Below are positions 18,432 to 27,877 of a stretch of 64,000 bases of DNA, piece after piece (position 1 is the stretch's first letter; the number at the start of each line of letters is the position of its first letter). Below the pieces are notes generated by a model. That model saw only the letters and a program-made list of their open reading frames with translations, was not told where the DNA came from and searched no databases. Location: NCBI RefSeq assembly GCF_001316265.1, contig NZ_BBDN01000007.1, positions 1 to 64,000 of the forward strand. The letters are read 5' to 3'. This DNA comes from Vulcanisaeta sp. JCM 16159. Its GTDB lineage: Archaea; Thermoproteota; Thermoprotei; Thermoproteales; Thermocladiaceae. The position numbers and the translations under genes are program-made.

Positions 18432-19006
18432 ATGAGGATTGGTGCCATAGTACTTGCCGCAGGTGAAGGTAGGAGGTTTGGCGGTAATAAACTACTGGTC
18501 AAGATTGGTGGTGAACCAGTCATACTGAGGGTTTTGAAGGCATTAAGCGGGTTTGAGAGAGTAGTCATTGTTGGAGCCTACGCCAGCGAGTTAATGCCCT
18601 ACCTATCCAATGAGATCGTTATTTACAACCCACATTACAGAGATGGAATGAGCACATCGATAAGGCTTGGCCTACGCTTCTTCCAGGACTACGACGCAGT
18701 CCTCGTGGTACTCGCGGACATGCCCCTAATAACCAACGAGGTGGTATCAAGGATAGTTGGTGCGTACCGCGATGGGTGCAGCGCTGTTGTGCCAACGCAC
18801 AATGGCGTCAGGGGGAATCCAGTGCTCATCCATAGGGCCTATTCTCAGAATTAATGAGGTTAAGCGGTGATGTTGGTGCAAGGGAGATATTGAGGGGTAG
18901 GGCTGACGTGTGCGTCGTGGAGTGCGGTCCCGAGGTTCTCATCGACATAGACACAGTGAATGACCTAGCCAGGATCCTCAACATGGTCAATACCAATAGC
19001 CAGTAA
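18432..19006 (+). CDS. MobA/MocA-like nucleotidyltransferase (one frameshift)
   Basis: The N-terminus MRIGAIVLAAGEGRRFGGNK is the NTP-transferase signature (LAAGxGxRxGxxK). VLVVLADMPLITNEVV gives the catalytic Asp region, and GVRGNPVLIHR matches the 'xRGNPVL' motif of MocA-type cytidylyl/guanylyltransferases for molybdopterin. As printed it stops at 18854, but a shift near 18845 restores LSGDVGAREIL and LIDIDTVNDLARIL, the usual end of the family. Total about 190 aa. It probably adds CMP or GMP to the molybdenum/tungsten cofactor. The last 42 bases overlap an antisense gene. Confidence 0.85.
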
Positions 19007-19450
19007 TAGGCTTCCAATGAACGTGATTATCGGTATTGCATTAAGCACTGCACCAACCCTAACAAGGAAACCCCGCTGTGCAGCCCTCCAGAAGAATAGA
19101 GAAATGGAGATGTCCCCAAGGAAGGCAATGCCCATACCAATTATGGAGATCAAGTAAGACATCGAGATTACATGCGTTAATAATATTATTAATGACCCAA
19201 GCATTAACAAGGCAGCGCCAATAGACCCAACACCTGATGAGAGGGAATACTCATTGAAGCCCAGGTACATCATTATTGACGATAATAAGTAAGTCAGCAT
19301 TATAGGCAGAATGAAAATAAGGCCAAAGTACCTCGGGCATAGGATGAGCATGAAGTACAGAAACTCAGCTATGAACTCCAGAATAAGCCCAAACCTAATA
19401 GGTACACGGTTAAGCATGGTAATAATTAAACGCGCCAGTTTAAAAGGCAT
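18965..19450 (-). CDS. polytopic membrane protein, unknown
   Basis: From ATG 19450 (MPFKLARLIITMLNRVP) the product is about 161 aa with four hydrophobic segments (LYFMLILCPRYFGLIFILPI, GAALLMLGSLIILLTHVI, LISIIGMGIAFLGDISISLF, VLNAIPIITFIGSLLLAIGI). It may be one of the many crenarchaeal DUF973-like membrane proteins, but no motif settles this. Its 3' end overlaps the MobA-like gene on the other strand. The upstream extension to 19546 lacks coding character. Confidence 0.5.
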   Translation of the reverse strand: MPFKLARLIITMLNRVPIRFGLILEFIAEFLYFMLILCPRYFGLIFILPIMLTYLLSSIMMYLGFNEYSLSSGVGSIGAALLMLGSLIILLTHVISMSYLISIIGMGIAFLGDISISLFFWRAAQRGFLVRVGAVLNAIPIITFIGSLLLAIGIDHVEDPG

Positions 19451-19482
19451 AGGGAATAGAAACAGCCAAAGAGAGCAAGGAC

Positions 19483-19899
19483 GTGAAGGTTTATATTCGG
19501 CATTCTCAACCATGTAATGTGGATCACGTTTACGTCGATGTAACAATCAAGGGCCAGGCAAGCTCAAGAACGCTCAAGATGCTCGTAGACACAGGCTCAA
19601 CATACATAGTCCTGGACCCAGACACGGCTAAGGAACTCGGCCTAATTGAAACCCCATACACCGTGGAGTTAACAATGGCCAATGGCACTAGGGAGAGGGC
19701 CAGGGTATATATCGGCGAGGCCGAGGCCAAGGGAAGGAGGGGGCCGGTAATAATCGCCGCCCTAAGAACACCAACACCACTACTTAGCATGTACGCCCTA
19801 GAATCACTTGGGTTTAAGGTAAATCCAAGGACTGGAGAGCTCGAGAAAATAGGGCCGGAGGGAGCTACCTGGTTTAATTCGCTAAACGCCCCTGCCTAA
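19483..19899 (+). CDS. retropepsin-like aspartyl protease fold protein
   Basis: This intact 138-residue protein has the clan AA active-site motif in LKMLVDTGSTYIVLDPDTAK, then YTVELTMANGTRERARVYIG and LLSMYALESLGFKVN. The latter resembles the 'ILGRDxLxxL' flap/end motif of single-domain retropepsin-like proteins common in archaea. Such proteins act as dimers; the substrate is unknown. It is the intact paralogue of the broken gene at 14072-14424. The start is GTG 19483. Confidence 0.75.
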   Translation: MKVYIRHSQPCNVDHVYVDVTIKGQASSRTLKMLVDTGSTYIVLDPDTAKELGLIETPYTVELTMANGTRERARVYIGEAEAKGRRGPVIIAALRTPTPLLSMYALESLGFKVNPRTGELEKIGPEGATWFNSLNAPA

Positions 19900-20024
19900 T
19901 GCACACTTACCAGCTAAGACGCCAAGCATTAGTAAAGCCTGATCAGGGTTAATCATCAATACTGCTTAACTCACTTTCTCTGAACACCCGAAGTAAAAAA
20001 AATCTGTTGGATGAAAAAAACTTG

Positions 20025-21522
20025 ATGAGTATGGGTTTGAGATTGGGGTGGTTGGTCATAACTGTGCTCGTCATCGCTGTACTTGCCTCTGTTCTTGGTG
20101 TCTATGCCTACGTGGTTTTCAACACTGTTGTTGAGGATCCAACCTTCAACGTTACTGCAAGGTACGTGCCTAGCCTATTGTCGGGACCTAGCTTCGTGGT
20201 TCACATATATAATGAGAGCGGCCAGCCAGTGATTACCTGCCTCAGCGTTTATGGGCTGATGCCCAACGGCTCAATAGGTCCCATAGACTTCAGGTGTGGT
20301 AGGGGTTCCGTGAGCCTTAACTACACGGTAATTAGGGACTTCGCGAAGTCCTGGAGGGACTCCCTGAGGGCTATGGGCAATGACCCAGACATTGCCGAGC
20401 CAGGCCTAATAATGCTTGGGGTGGTTGTCTATAGCAACGGAATTAGGTCATTCATTAAGGGCGTGCCAATAAACACAACCCTGATAACCAGGAGTTACTC
20501 GGTGGATTTGAGCATTAGGTTAAACACCACCGAGCTACCGATTATCCCGAGGAACGAGCTTACAAAACTAACCAGCACCGCATCAATGAGCCTCAGTACC
20601 ACGCGCCAGTGGCGATGCAGACCTGGCCGCCAAGTGAAATACTGAGCTCATGCTTCACAGACCCATACACGGGTGTCACTGCATGCTTCATCTGGGAGCT
20701 TGATAAAGTATTTTACAGCGCCACGTTCACCGGAGTACCCACGGCAATGCTCTACGTGACCGGCAACGTATATAAGGTGAACGGGTTACTTCATGAGCAT
20801 ATTGAGGCCCAGGAATCATCGGGCATTTACGTGAACTTCGCGGGCGGTGCTGAGGTTGATGTTAAGAGCGGTTCCTCAATATCCACGAACTATGAGGCCG
20901 ACATTTACACATTCACGCTAAGGAAGAGCTACGTATACCTAGACTACGTAATGTATGTATACCCCTCATCACCATCAATATACGCAATTGGCTTTGTGGG
21001 TAATTATACGATTGCGAGGTACAAGCTTTACTACTGTGTTTTCTCCATCATACCTTATTGCTATTATGCTAATGAGAACGCAACTATGGCGATTGCCGTC
21101 CCCATACTGAGGAATAACGCATGATTAGGTGGAATTATAATGATACGAACCCAAGCGATGGCTACGGTCTCGACCCAATATTCAACGTGGTTGCTAGGAA
21201 CTGGAAACCATCATCCACAGCAACAAGCACATCAGGTATTTCGTATTACTCTTATAACATGGTTCGTGAGGTCAACGGCATAGACCTACTCGCGGCCGCA
21301 ATACCACTGCTGAAGTCCGTACCCGTGAGCCCGTACATAGCCGCATCTATCGGTCTTTCATCAGAGAACCAGCAACTAACAATAACGGATGTTACGGTTA
21401 TGCTTAAGAATCCAAACACAGGCACGATCTATGCTAATTACTACTACACACCGATAAAGTACCAATGGGGCTCAGGCAATTACTACATACCAGCCACGTA
21501 CATATACGCATCAATAAGCTAA
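20025..21522 (+). CDS. large exported protein with N-terminal anchor, unknown (two frameshifts)
   Basis: Three frames join into about 500 aa. ATG 20025 starts MSMGLRLGWLVITVLVIAVL, a signal anchor, followed by a beta-rich ectodomain with many NxS/T sites. Shifts lie near 20620 (into PPSEILSSCFTDPYTG) and near 21121 (into WNYNDTNPSDGYGLDP). Cys pairs occur in ACFIWELDK and the YYCVFSIIPYCYY region. The C-terminal part is Tyr/Asn/Ser-rich. A TTG at 20007 is an alternative start. It is followed by a second large anchored protein with the same layout, so the two may form a surface complex. No domain recognised. Confidence 0.6.
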
Positions 21523-21621
21523 CAACAGGACTAAAGGCAATTAAAACCAAAATCCTCGCGTTTCAGCTTTAAAATAACCCTTTAAAGGACTTGAGTAAGA
21601 AACCCGTAGTTGGGAGACATA

Positions 21622-23118
21622 ATGCACATGGACTTGAAACTCAAGCCATAGGCCTTAACCCTATTAATACTTACCTTGTCAATATCAATATTCCTCCTCA
21701 TTAATCAGTACATACCCATACTCAGGCATAGCCAATCCTCTAGGTACCAATCAACCTACCTCTCACTGCCACCAAGCATTCACATCTTTGTGGTAGGTCC
21801 TCAATCATTAATTAACAACCTAACAGAACTGGGAGTGCCATCAAGCGCGATCAATCTCATTAGTCCCAACAAACTATCCTCTACGCCTAATGGTTCGATT
21901 ACAATAATTGACTGGAACTATGCAAATAAGACACTACACATGAACTATAATGAACTGGCAAGGACACTAGAGACCCCAATGGGTAAGAACGACCTAGTGA
22001 TAATCGTCAACGAAAACCCAAGTGAAACACTCATGCTAGAGGAAACCATGGCAGTAGCCTGGGGGCAACCAATACCACAGCAAGGTCATTGGGTTCCCGG
22101 TCTTCTCAACTAACGAATCATCGTACATAATAGGCTTTGGCAATGCAGGCTTAACAATCACTGTCGTACCAATTAGTCAGGCACAGCAATTAAAATGGTC
22201 GATAGAACACTGGTATGATATGATACATAAGATACCAGTAACCGCCACCATGAACTTCGACCCTACTAGTTTAGATCCATGTGAATATATACAGAATAAC
22301 TATGGTGGACAACTTAATGGACAGTACGGCTGGTTCTTCGGCACAGGTCTTCAATATATAAATGCGTACTATAATGGGCTACAGTCCTTGTACCAATTTG
22401 ATTACTGTATCGTAGTTACCAATTCCATGACCACGGGAACCACGCCTCAGATCCCCGTTACATACCTCGGGTTCATGAATTACGCACCAAGCTTCAGCGG
22501 TGGTTCCATTGCCTATTACAGGGCCGGCATTAACATGACCACTGCGTGGAACGATTATTACAGCGTACTCAACGGCATCAACTCATACATGGGTTACGTA
22601 GGTGGTACAGGCATACAGCCAGGCACGATAACCTGCCACCCGGTATACTGAGTTATATCAGCATATCAGTGCCCCTACCACTAGGGATCACCGTCAATTT
22701 CCAGTTCCAATCAACGGCATCTAGTACAAGCACAACCGATAGGAACTTCATAACAGACACTCAGTGGACCCCCACGGTAGCACTCAACAACCTAGTTTGG
22801 TGGTTCGCATTCCTCAACCAATGGACCTGCCTACCACAATCAACAAGCGCCTGGGCGTGGTACCCAGTTGGCTTTGAGGATGATGGTGACGTATGGACAC
22901 TAGTCCAGGGTGCCAATAAACTCAATACGGCGGTCTCGCCGGTCTATTGGGAGAGAGGTGTCGTGTGCTACGGTTCCTATGAGAACGCGTTCAGCAGTGT
23001 CGTTTACTTCGTACTCGAGTACCAACCGGGCACGCCCTGGACGGTCAAGGAGTTATCGATTAATTACCCCTCAGGTGGCACATACAATGTGATATACGGC
23101 ACTAGCAAGTGCCCATAA
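21622..23118 (+). CDS. large exported protein with N-terminal anchor, unknown (in-frame TAG, two frameshifts)
   Basis: ATG 21622 reads MHMDLKLKP, then TAG (21649-21651), then ALTLLILTLSISIFLLINQY, a signal anchor. Either the TAG is an error or the true start is a later TTG (21676). The ectodomain runs on through shifts near 22090 (VFSTNESSYIIGFGNAG) and near 22640 (SVPLPLGITVNFQFQ) to 23118. It includes TPQIPVTYLGFMNYAPSFSG and LNQWTCLPQSTSAWAWYPVG. Total about 495 aa, Trp/Tyr/Gly-rich. Partner of the preceding exported protein by position; no family recognised. Confidence 0.58.
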
Positions 23119-23133
23119 GCCACATAACCACTC

Positions 23134-24088
23134 CTACCTAAAGACACCCCTAAACTCAACCTCAACGCCCCTCCTCTCCCTAACAGCCCTGTCATAAATC
23201 AACTTAGCAAGCACTAAATCCTCAACCGCAATGCCAAGGGATTTAAAGATGGTTACCGAGTCATCACCCTGCCTACCCCTAACCCTACCAACCACAACGT
23301 CGGCCAGCGGAACAACCCTAGACCAAACGGCATCGCCAGCCATTATCAAGTCCCCAGCTCCTCCCTGGCCTGACCCACATCATCAACCGCAATGACATCG
23401 GCCTAAGCACCGCGTCAGGCGCCAACTCAGCCCTATTAGCCCAATTACTACCAATGGCATTAATGTGCATCCCAGGCGCTATGTGGTTGCTGCGTATGAA
23501 TGGGTCCCTCGAGTTCGTCGCCGTGACCAAAACATCAACGCCCTTGCAAACCTCGCCATAATCACCAGCAACCACCGCATCAAAGCCCCTGGACCTAATA
23601 AAACTGGCGAACTCCTCGGCATGCCCGCGAGTCCTACTAAAGACCTTAACCAACCTAAGGTTCAAGACCCTACTCAACGCCTCAAACTGAGCCCTGGCCT
23701 GAACGCCAGCACCAACAATACCCAACACCGACGAGTCCCTCCTGGCCATGTACTTGGTGGCCACGGCACTGGCAGCCCCAGTCCTAAGCTGACCAAGCCT
23801 ATCAGCCTCAATGACCGCCAACAACTCACCACTATCAAGACTAAACAAAACAACCACAAACCTAGTACCATACCTAGTACTCAGGTAAGTCTTTAGACCG
23901 GCTACTTTATAGTCACCGAGGACAATTCCCTGGAGCACATGGAGCACGGCACCGCTTGCAATTGCCCTACGCCTAGGCAGGTTAACCGCACCACCACTAC
24001 CCAACAACCTAAAGCCATCCTCCACAGCCCTAATGGCATCATCAAACGAAACCAACTCATCAACCTCAAATTCTCTGATCAAGAGCAC
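23134..24088 (-). CDS. ornithine cyclodeaminase / mu-crystallin family dehydrogenase (two frameshifts)
   Basis: The main frame starts MLLIREFEVDELVSFDDAI. It shows KTYLSTRYGTRFVVVLFSLD (substrate Lys region), DRLGQLRTGAASAVATKYMA, the Rossmann motif GIVGAGVQARAQFEAL, VFSRTRGHAEEF and HINAIGSNWANRAELAPDAV. Two shifts near 23405 and 23347 recover ADVIAVDDVGQAREELG and DSVTIFKSLGIAVEDL, the conserved C-terminal 'TxFKSxGxAxxD' motif. About 316 aa, normal length. Members are NAD(P)-dependent: ornithine cyclodeaminase, alanine dehydrogenase (AlaDH in archaea) or imine reductases. The sequence does not settle the substrate. Confidence 0.87.
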
Positions 24089-24232
24089 AGAGCATTAATG
24101 GCAAAACCCCTTTAAAGAAGTGCCCCGGCAACAAAACCAAGTGAAGAGGTCAGAGTTAGCTGAGGAAGTGATGAACCATTCATGAACAGATAACGCCTAG
24201 AAAACTATGTTTAACCTCGCGCCCCTTCAGAC

Positions 24233-24607
24233 CTACTTCCTACTTACGCTCTTTATGTCCGTGTTCACGGCCCTGTAAAACTCCTCATAAACAAGCCTAT
24301 TTATGTCGCAGTTCACAAACTCACCACGCCTAGCAACGACCTCATCGGCATCCGTATTAACCATGGTGACCTCCTCACCCTCAACACGCCCAATATCGCA
24401 ATTAACAACCCTAACATGCCTACCAATCACCCTCTTTGCATCCACATTTATTAACGTCACATCCTCGCCCTCAACCGCCTCAAGACTTGCATCCTGAACC
24501 TTAACGCGCTTACCCTTAATCACCCTAACCTCCTCAGGTGGTCTCACCAGGTCTATCTGATCGCCCTCAACCACATTACCCTCAATCACGACTCGCCTCG
24601 TCTTCAC
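24233..24607 (-). CDS. repeat protein, bactofilin-like or pentapeptide-like beta-helix
   Basis: The 124-residue product shows a repeating unit of about 20 residues: VKVQDASLEAVEGEDVT, LINVDAKRVIGRHVRV, VNCDIGRVEGEEVTMV, NTDADEVVARRGEF and VNCDINRLVYEEF. The 'VNxDxxxVxGxxV' period suggests a right-handed beta-helix that may polymerise. It has no signal peptide, so it is cytoplasmic. It is the last gene of the operon running from the ABC ATPase at 27087, with a GTG start overlapping the preceding small gene. The operon link suggests a scaffold for the membrane coiled-coil protein. The exact family is not recognised. Confidence 0.6.
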   Translation of the reverse strand: MKTRRVVIEGNVVEGDQIDLVRPPEEVRVIKGKRVKVQDASLEAVEGEDVTLINVDAKRVIGRHVRVVNCDIGRVEGEEVTMVNTDADEVVARRGEFVNCDINRLVYEEFYRAVNTDIKSVSRK

Positions 24608-24746
24608 CCTTCCTGATGAACCTTAATTCCGTGACCCTCCTATCCAGGTCTATCGATATTAAACCAAGCCTTATCCTCCTCGGTTTAAGGCCTGCCCTAG
24701 TCCTATTAACGAAGTACTCGTAGTACCTATCGAACTTCTCAGCCAT
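24582..24746 (-). CDS. small basic protein, unknown, 54 aa
   Basis: The frame starts with ATG 24746, which overlaps the TAA of the gene before it, and ends inside the GTG start region of the beta-helix gene, so it is coupled on both sides. It reads MAEKFDRYYEYFVNRTRAGL, then KPRRIRLGLISIDLDRRVTE and a charged end. The tight overlaps are the main evidence that it is translated. Confidence 0.6.
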   Translation of the reverse strand: MAEKFDRYYEYFVNRTRAGLKPRRIRLGLISIDLDRRVTELRFIRKGEDEASRD

Positions 24747-24865
24747 TACTCCACCCTCAGCATGTCCCTAATCTCGCTGAGCAGCTGCTTCATCTCCCTA
24801 ATCCTCTCCATTATCATCCTCATGACCTCCTCATCACTAACATCGGAATACTTTAACTCACTCAT
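24746..24865 (-). CDS. small helical protein, unknown, 39 aa
   Basis: ATG 24865 opens a frame reading MSELKYSDVSDEEVMRMIME, then RIREMKQLLSEIRDMLRVE, an amphipathic helix with heptad-like Leu/Ile/Met spacing. It begins 4 bases after the upstream stop and its TAA overlaps the next ATG (TAATG). The helix could pair with the coiled coil of the upstream membrane protein (LLEELDEVNTVLRDIRDEL). Confidence 0.55.
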   Translation of the reverse strand: MSELKYSDVSDEEVMRMIMERIREMKQLLSEIRDMLRVE

Positions 24866-24868
24866 ACC

Positions 24869-25207
24869 TCATACCTCACCACTAACCCTCCTCAACTCAT
24901 CCCTAATATCCCTAAGCACCGTATTAACCTCATCAAGCTCCTCCAACAAACTCCTTATGAACGCCTTATAGACATTCAATTGATTATTCATGGCCCTCAA
25001 CTGCCCATCAACATTATCGAGTATGGGCACGAAGGAAAGTATGGCCAACACGGCGCCCCAGAATATGGCGAAGACGCTAATTACAGTTGCGGCCACAAGG
25101 AATGGCCATGTACCGACTTTAAACGCCATGTAGAACACGGCTATTGGAACGCCTGTACCCATTACCAAGCCTGCTAATAGCATCACGGATATTGACGCAT
25201 ACGGCAT
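24869..25207 (-). CDS. two-helix membrane protein with C-terminal coiled coil
   Basis: From ATG 25207 the 112-residue product has two membrane helices (SVMLLAGLVMGTGVPIAVFY and FLVAATVISVFAIFWGAVLA) and then a long coiled coil (YKAFIRSLLEELDEVNTVLR, DIRDELRRV). Its start overlaps the stop of the ArsR-type regulator (TGAGGATG). A longer reading from 25528 only runs antisense to the regulator's own frame and is rejected. Probably a membrane partner or sensor for the regulator or the ABC transporter. Confidence 0.75.
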   Translation of the reverse strand: MPYASISVMLLAGLVMGTGVPIAVFYMAFKVGTWPFLVAATVISVFAIFWGAVLAILSFVPILDNVDGQLRAMNNQLNVYKAFIRSLLEELDEVNTVLRDIRDELRRVSGEV

Positions 25208-25209
25208 CC

Positions 25210-25512
25210 TCAGCCCAGGGACTCCGCCAACCGCTCCAGCAACTGCCTGTCTATGACTAGCCTGAAGTCCCTCACCCTGTAAACCTTCCTCAGGTGGGGC
25301 CTTGGCTTCTCCTCCACCACGTAGGACCCCTCTATTAAGCCAGCCTCCTCCAGGATTTTTAAGTGCATGTGGGCTAAGGCGTAGGGTATGTGGAGTCTCT
25401 GAGCTATGTCCTGTATGAAGGTTGGCTCCAGGGCCAGCATGAGCAGTATCCTCACCCTCAATGGATTCGCCAAGGCCCTCCCAACCTTTACTAAATCCTC
25501 CGGAGACTCCAC
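25210..25512 (-). CDS. ArsR-type winged-helix transcription regulator
   Basis: The 100-residue protein shows the ArsR fold: GRALANPLRVRILLMLALEP (helices 1-2), FIQDIAQRLHIPYALAHMHL (helix-turn-helix), then KILEEAGLIEGSYVVEEKPR (wing). No Cys is present in the usual metal-site positions, so it probably does not sense arsenic or similar metals. It is between the ABC permease and the membrane coiled-coil gene in one tight operon, so it may control that operon. Confidence 0.82.
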   Translation of the reverse strand: MESPEDLVKVGRALANPLRVRILLMLALEPTFIQDIAQRLHIPYALAHMHLKILEEAGLIEGSYVVEEKPRPHLRKVYRVRDFRLVIDRQLLERLAESLG

Positions 25513-25520
25513 TTTTAAAA

Positions 25521-26257
25521 TCAGCCATTCACCTCACCCCTAACTATAGCATACCTAACTATTAAAATTGACGCCAAGGAATAAACAAATATACCTGCCA
25601 AGCCCACCAACAACTCATTTAAATTCAGGCTCAGCGAACCATCAATGGCTAAAGCCATGTATGTTGTCGGGAGGGCTAGACTGGCGTACCTCAACACCGG
25701 AGGTAAAACAGTGATTGGGTAATAAACCGGGGCTAAAAGCAATAGGGGCCATGGGACTACCTGAGAGACTTGGTTAACAACCCTATAGTTCCTAATCCCA
25801 ATACCCAGGGCATAGCCCAGTAGGGCTGATGCTAAGGATATGGCGATGGCCACCACTATGGTTAGGACGATTTCGATAATCCCGTAGGACTCACCAACTA
25901 TGAATATTGCCAGTACCAGTAAGGCTACTACTGAAGGTATGCTGAGGAACATTAATTGTAGTATATAGCCCAGGGCTATATCCCAGTGGTCAGCCCCATT
26001 GGCGAACATTAGGCTGTATATAGTCTCCCTCTTGAACGATGAGATGTCCTGGGCTGTCGCTACGAAGGGTATTACGAAGCTTGTATTAACCACGGTACCG
26101 ATTATGAAGTAACCCATGTAGGCTGGGTTACCCACTATCCTGAGTAGGACTAGCCACAGTATGGGGAACATCAGGGTAAAGCCCAGGCTGCGTAGATCCA
26201 GTTCCTACTACTTAGGACCATGTACTTAGCCACGGTGTAGACGTTACTCAGCCTCAT
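25521..26257 (-). CDS. ABC-2 type transporter permease (one frameshift)
   Basis: ATG 26257 opens MRLSNVYTVAKYMVLSSRNW, the cytoplasmic start of ABC-2 permeases. A shift near 26180 joins FTLMFPILWLVLLRIVG and a membrane domain of about six helices (NTSFVIPFVATAQDISSFKR, ETIYSLMFANGADHWDIALG coupling region, PSVVALLVLAIFIVG, AISLASALLGYALGIGIRN, PWPLLLLAPVYYPITVLPPV). About 244 aa. It overlaps the ATPase gene by 14 bases. With the ATPase it forms a small exporter, substrate unknown. Confidence 0.83.
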
Positions 26258-27087
26258 GGTTCAACACCTCCATGAAGACATCCTCCAAGGAAGGCTCCCT
26301 AACCTCAAACCTAACCCTCCTCCTAACCAGGTCATTAATCACATTAACTGCCTCATCCCAAGTCACCCTAATTGGCTTGTCACTATCATCGCTCCTAACC
26401 TCAACCCACGGCAATCTCCTCCTCAACTCACCTGGAGAACCCTCCATGAGTATCCTCCTATTCATAAGATAAACCCTATCACTAAGCTCCTCAGCCTCAT
26501 GAAGGTAGTGCGTAGTTAGTATAACCGCGGATCCACCATCCCTAGCACCCCTAATCACATCCCAAATCCTCCTCCTATTCTGCGCTCAATACCAACCGTC
26601 GGCTCATCAAGGATTATCAACCTAGGCCTACAGGCAATTGCCGAAGCCACAAGAACTAGCCTCTTCATGCCTCCCGACAACTCATCAATGAGGCTATTCC
26701 TATAATCCCCAAGCCCAACAACATCAATAGCCTCATCAACGCACTGCCTAACCCTGCCCCTAGGCACACCCCTAAGCCTAACAAGCATCTCCACATGCTC
26801 CACAACCCTAAGCAAACTAAACGGCACAGCCTCCTGAGGAACAACACTCATCACACCACTTTCCCTGGCCTTCCCAGGCTCATACCCATTACAGAAATCT
26901 TACCCCTATCCGGTCTCAACTCACCATAGACCTGCCTAAGCAACGTAGTCTTACCAGCACCATTAGGACCAAGCACCGAAACAACCTCACCATAACCAAC
27001 ACGCATATTAACATCCTCATTAACAACTAACGAACCAAAGGACTTCCACAAACCCTCAACCCAAACTACAGCATCGCCCGAGTTCAT
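26244..27087 (-). CDS. ABC transporter ATP-binding protein (two frameshifts)
   Basis: Three overlapping frames join. ATG 27087 starts MNSGDAVVWVEGLWKSFGSL; Walker A is SVLGPNGAGKTTLL. After a shift near 26853 the Q-loop SVVPQEAVPFSLLRVVEHV and the signature DELSGGMKRLVLVASAI with Walker B RLIILDEPTVGIE follow. After a shift near 26580 come the H-loop VILTTHYLHEAEELSDRVYL and the C-terminal 'EPSLEDVFMEVL' end typical of ABC-2/DrrA-type ATPases. Total about 280 aa. First gene of the seven-gene operon. Confidence 0.87.
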
Positions 27088-27214
27088 TATCAAATAAAAA
27101 TTATACTGAAATATTTTTAAATTTTACTGAACCGCGAAAGTAGCACCCAACGCAAACAGCCACACAGCAACAACACAAACAAATTAATTCACCAAAGACA
27201 ACTACCCAAACAAC

Positions 27215-27877
27215 ATGATAAGCAATGTGAAGCACTTAAGTGGAAACATAATAATCATGCTAAGCCAGAAAGCCACAGCCCTGGCAAGCACGGTAGACGG
27301 AGGACTAAGAAGCGGCATCAAATACATAATACATCACCAGGTCCCAAAGAACTTCAACGAGGAACCAACCAGAGAGATTGAAAAGACCCACAGGGAATTA
27401 GCAATAAGAGGCGAAGAGGCAATAACCTTCCTAACAGCCACCGAGTTGCCAAGAAACCACGCAATACACAGGGAAACCACGAACGACGTGGAGGTCGAGG
27501 TATCAATAACTCTCGGATTAACGAATTCGTATAGAATAAGCAAAGGCCACATAGAGTCCAGGGAAATTGGCGAGTCGACAATAAACATGGCAATAATCGT
27601 AAACAAACCATTGACAATACAGGCAATGATAGATGCAATAACACTCGCAGCCCAGACAAAGGCACTAACACTAGCCGAGCTAACCGGTAACGGGATGCAC
27701 GGAACAACCACAGACGCAATAGCAATACTAACGCCAACAAACGGCGATAAAGAACCCTATGCAGGGCCAGCAACAGCGATAGGCAAAGCCGTGGTCCACG
27801 CAATACACAACACACTAATTAAGGCGTATGAAGCATATACAGGCAGGGCGCATGAGGGATTAAACAAAAGAACTTAA
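27215..27877 (+). CDS. cbiZ: adenosylcobinamide amidohydrolase CbiZ
   Basis: This intact 220-residue protein has ALASTVDGGLRSGIKYIIHH near the start, EAITFLTATELPRN, EVEVSITLGLTNSYRIS, INMAIIVNKPLTIQAMIDA and TGNGMHGTTTDAIAILTP. It ends in YAGPATAIGKAVVHAIHNTL. The 'GTTTDAI' and 'YxGPxTxxG' blocks identify CbiZ, which removes the amino-propanol side chain of salvaged cobinamide so that archaea can remake adenosylcobalamin. The 3' end abuts a degenerate TnpB element within a few bases, so an insertion next to cbiZ is likely. No cobalamin transport genes are adjacent; cobA at 60120 is the only other corrin gene here. Confidence 0.9.
   Translation: MISNVKHLSGNIIIMLSQKATALASTVDGGLRSGIKYIIHHQVPKNFNEEPTREIEKTHRELAIRGEEAITFLTATELPRNHAIHRETTNDVEVEVSITLGLTNSYRISKGHIESREIGESTINMAIIVNKPLTIQAMIDAITLAAQTKALTLAELTGNGMHGTTTDAIAILTPTNGDKEPYAGPATAIGKAVVHAIHNTLIKAYEAYTGRAHEGLNKRT

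Noticed and set aside
21649-21651. In-frame TAG as a possible pyrrolysine codon
   Set aside because: It lies in an N-terminal region before a signal anchor of a surface protein, in a window full of sequence errors. Pyrrolysine use is not expected in this lineage.
24869-25528. A 219-residue protein starting at 25528 with a Gly/His/Pro-rich N-terminus
   Set aside because: The first part is just an alternative frame of the ArsR-type regulator gene. Only the part from ATG 25207 is coding-like.
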